A stretch of DNA of 6,026 nucleotides. It comes from Spirochaeta sp. GTDB lineage: Bacteria > Spirochaetota > Spirochaetia > DSM-27196 > Alkalispirochaetaceae. The notes under the pieces are model-generated. The model did no database searches, was not told where the DNA came from, and was given only the letters and a program-made list of their open reading frames with translations. The DNA lies in assembly GCA_027859055.1 (NCBI GenBank), contig JAQIBO010000101.1, positions 1 to 6,026 on the forward strand, read 5' to 3'. A program made the translations under genes and the position numbers. How positions within the stretch are numbered: position 1 is the first letter of the stretch; each line of letters begins with the position of its first letter. Shown here piece after piece: positions 6,026-6,026 of this stretch.

Positions 6026-6026
6026 G

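Overview
The window is about 6 kb of moderately high-GC bacterial DNA. It holds two unrelated same-strand operons on the plus strand and the end of a third operon on the minus strand. The mix of a CheC-type chemotaxis phosphatase, a stand-alone receiver, a PAS-GGDEF cyclase, a GH4 alpha-galactosidase, paired sugar oxidoreductases and a carbohydrate ABC importer fits a motile, sugar-fermenting bacterium. A free-living spirochaete is my best guess, but this rests on gene content only. No 16S rRNA gene or other taxonomic marker is present.

Positions 1-1889 hold a signalling operon whose beginning lies outside the window: a CheY-like receiver (5' truncated), a CheC-family phosphatase and a PAS-GGDEF diguanylate cyclase. 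Both junctions are ATGA stop/start overlaps, so the three genes are probably translationally coupled. CheC keeps both ExxN phosphatase sites. The cyclase keeps GGEEF and an RxxD inhibitory site. The likely logic is phospho-receiver signalling and its removal, produced together with c-di-GMP synthesis.

Positions 1890-2166 are a 277-bp non-coding gap. It contains a structured, relatively AT-rich segment with three copies of a GGTAT/ATACC element that can pair in two mutually exclusive ways, a GC hairpin followed by four T's (possible weak terminator), a short 8-bp tandem repeat, and an extended -10-like sequence immediately before the next gene.

Positions 2167-5598 hold a carbohydrate operon: a GH4 alpha-galactosidase (MelA type, NAD and Mn dependent), an MDR dehydrogenase that lacks the usual zinc ligands, and a Gfo/Idh/MocA oxidoreductase with an unusual Ala/Pro-rich insert. 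Spacing is tight (10-bp gap, then an ATGA overlap). All three proteins have a Rossmann nucleotide-binding start, which suggests oxidation or reduction of a galactoside-derived sugar.

Positions 5621-6025 hold, on the minus strand, the C-terminal part of a MalG-type sugar ABC permease. It converges on the carbohydrate operon with only 22 bp between stop codons. Nothing here is clearly a new defence or mobile system. The points most worth a second look are the receiver-CheC-cyclase arrangement, the zinc-less MDR enzyme paired with GH4 and Gfo/Idh proteins, and the possibly leaderless start of the alpha-galactosidase gene.
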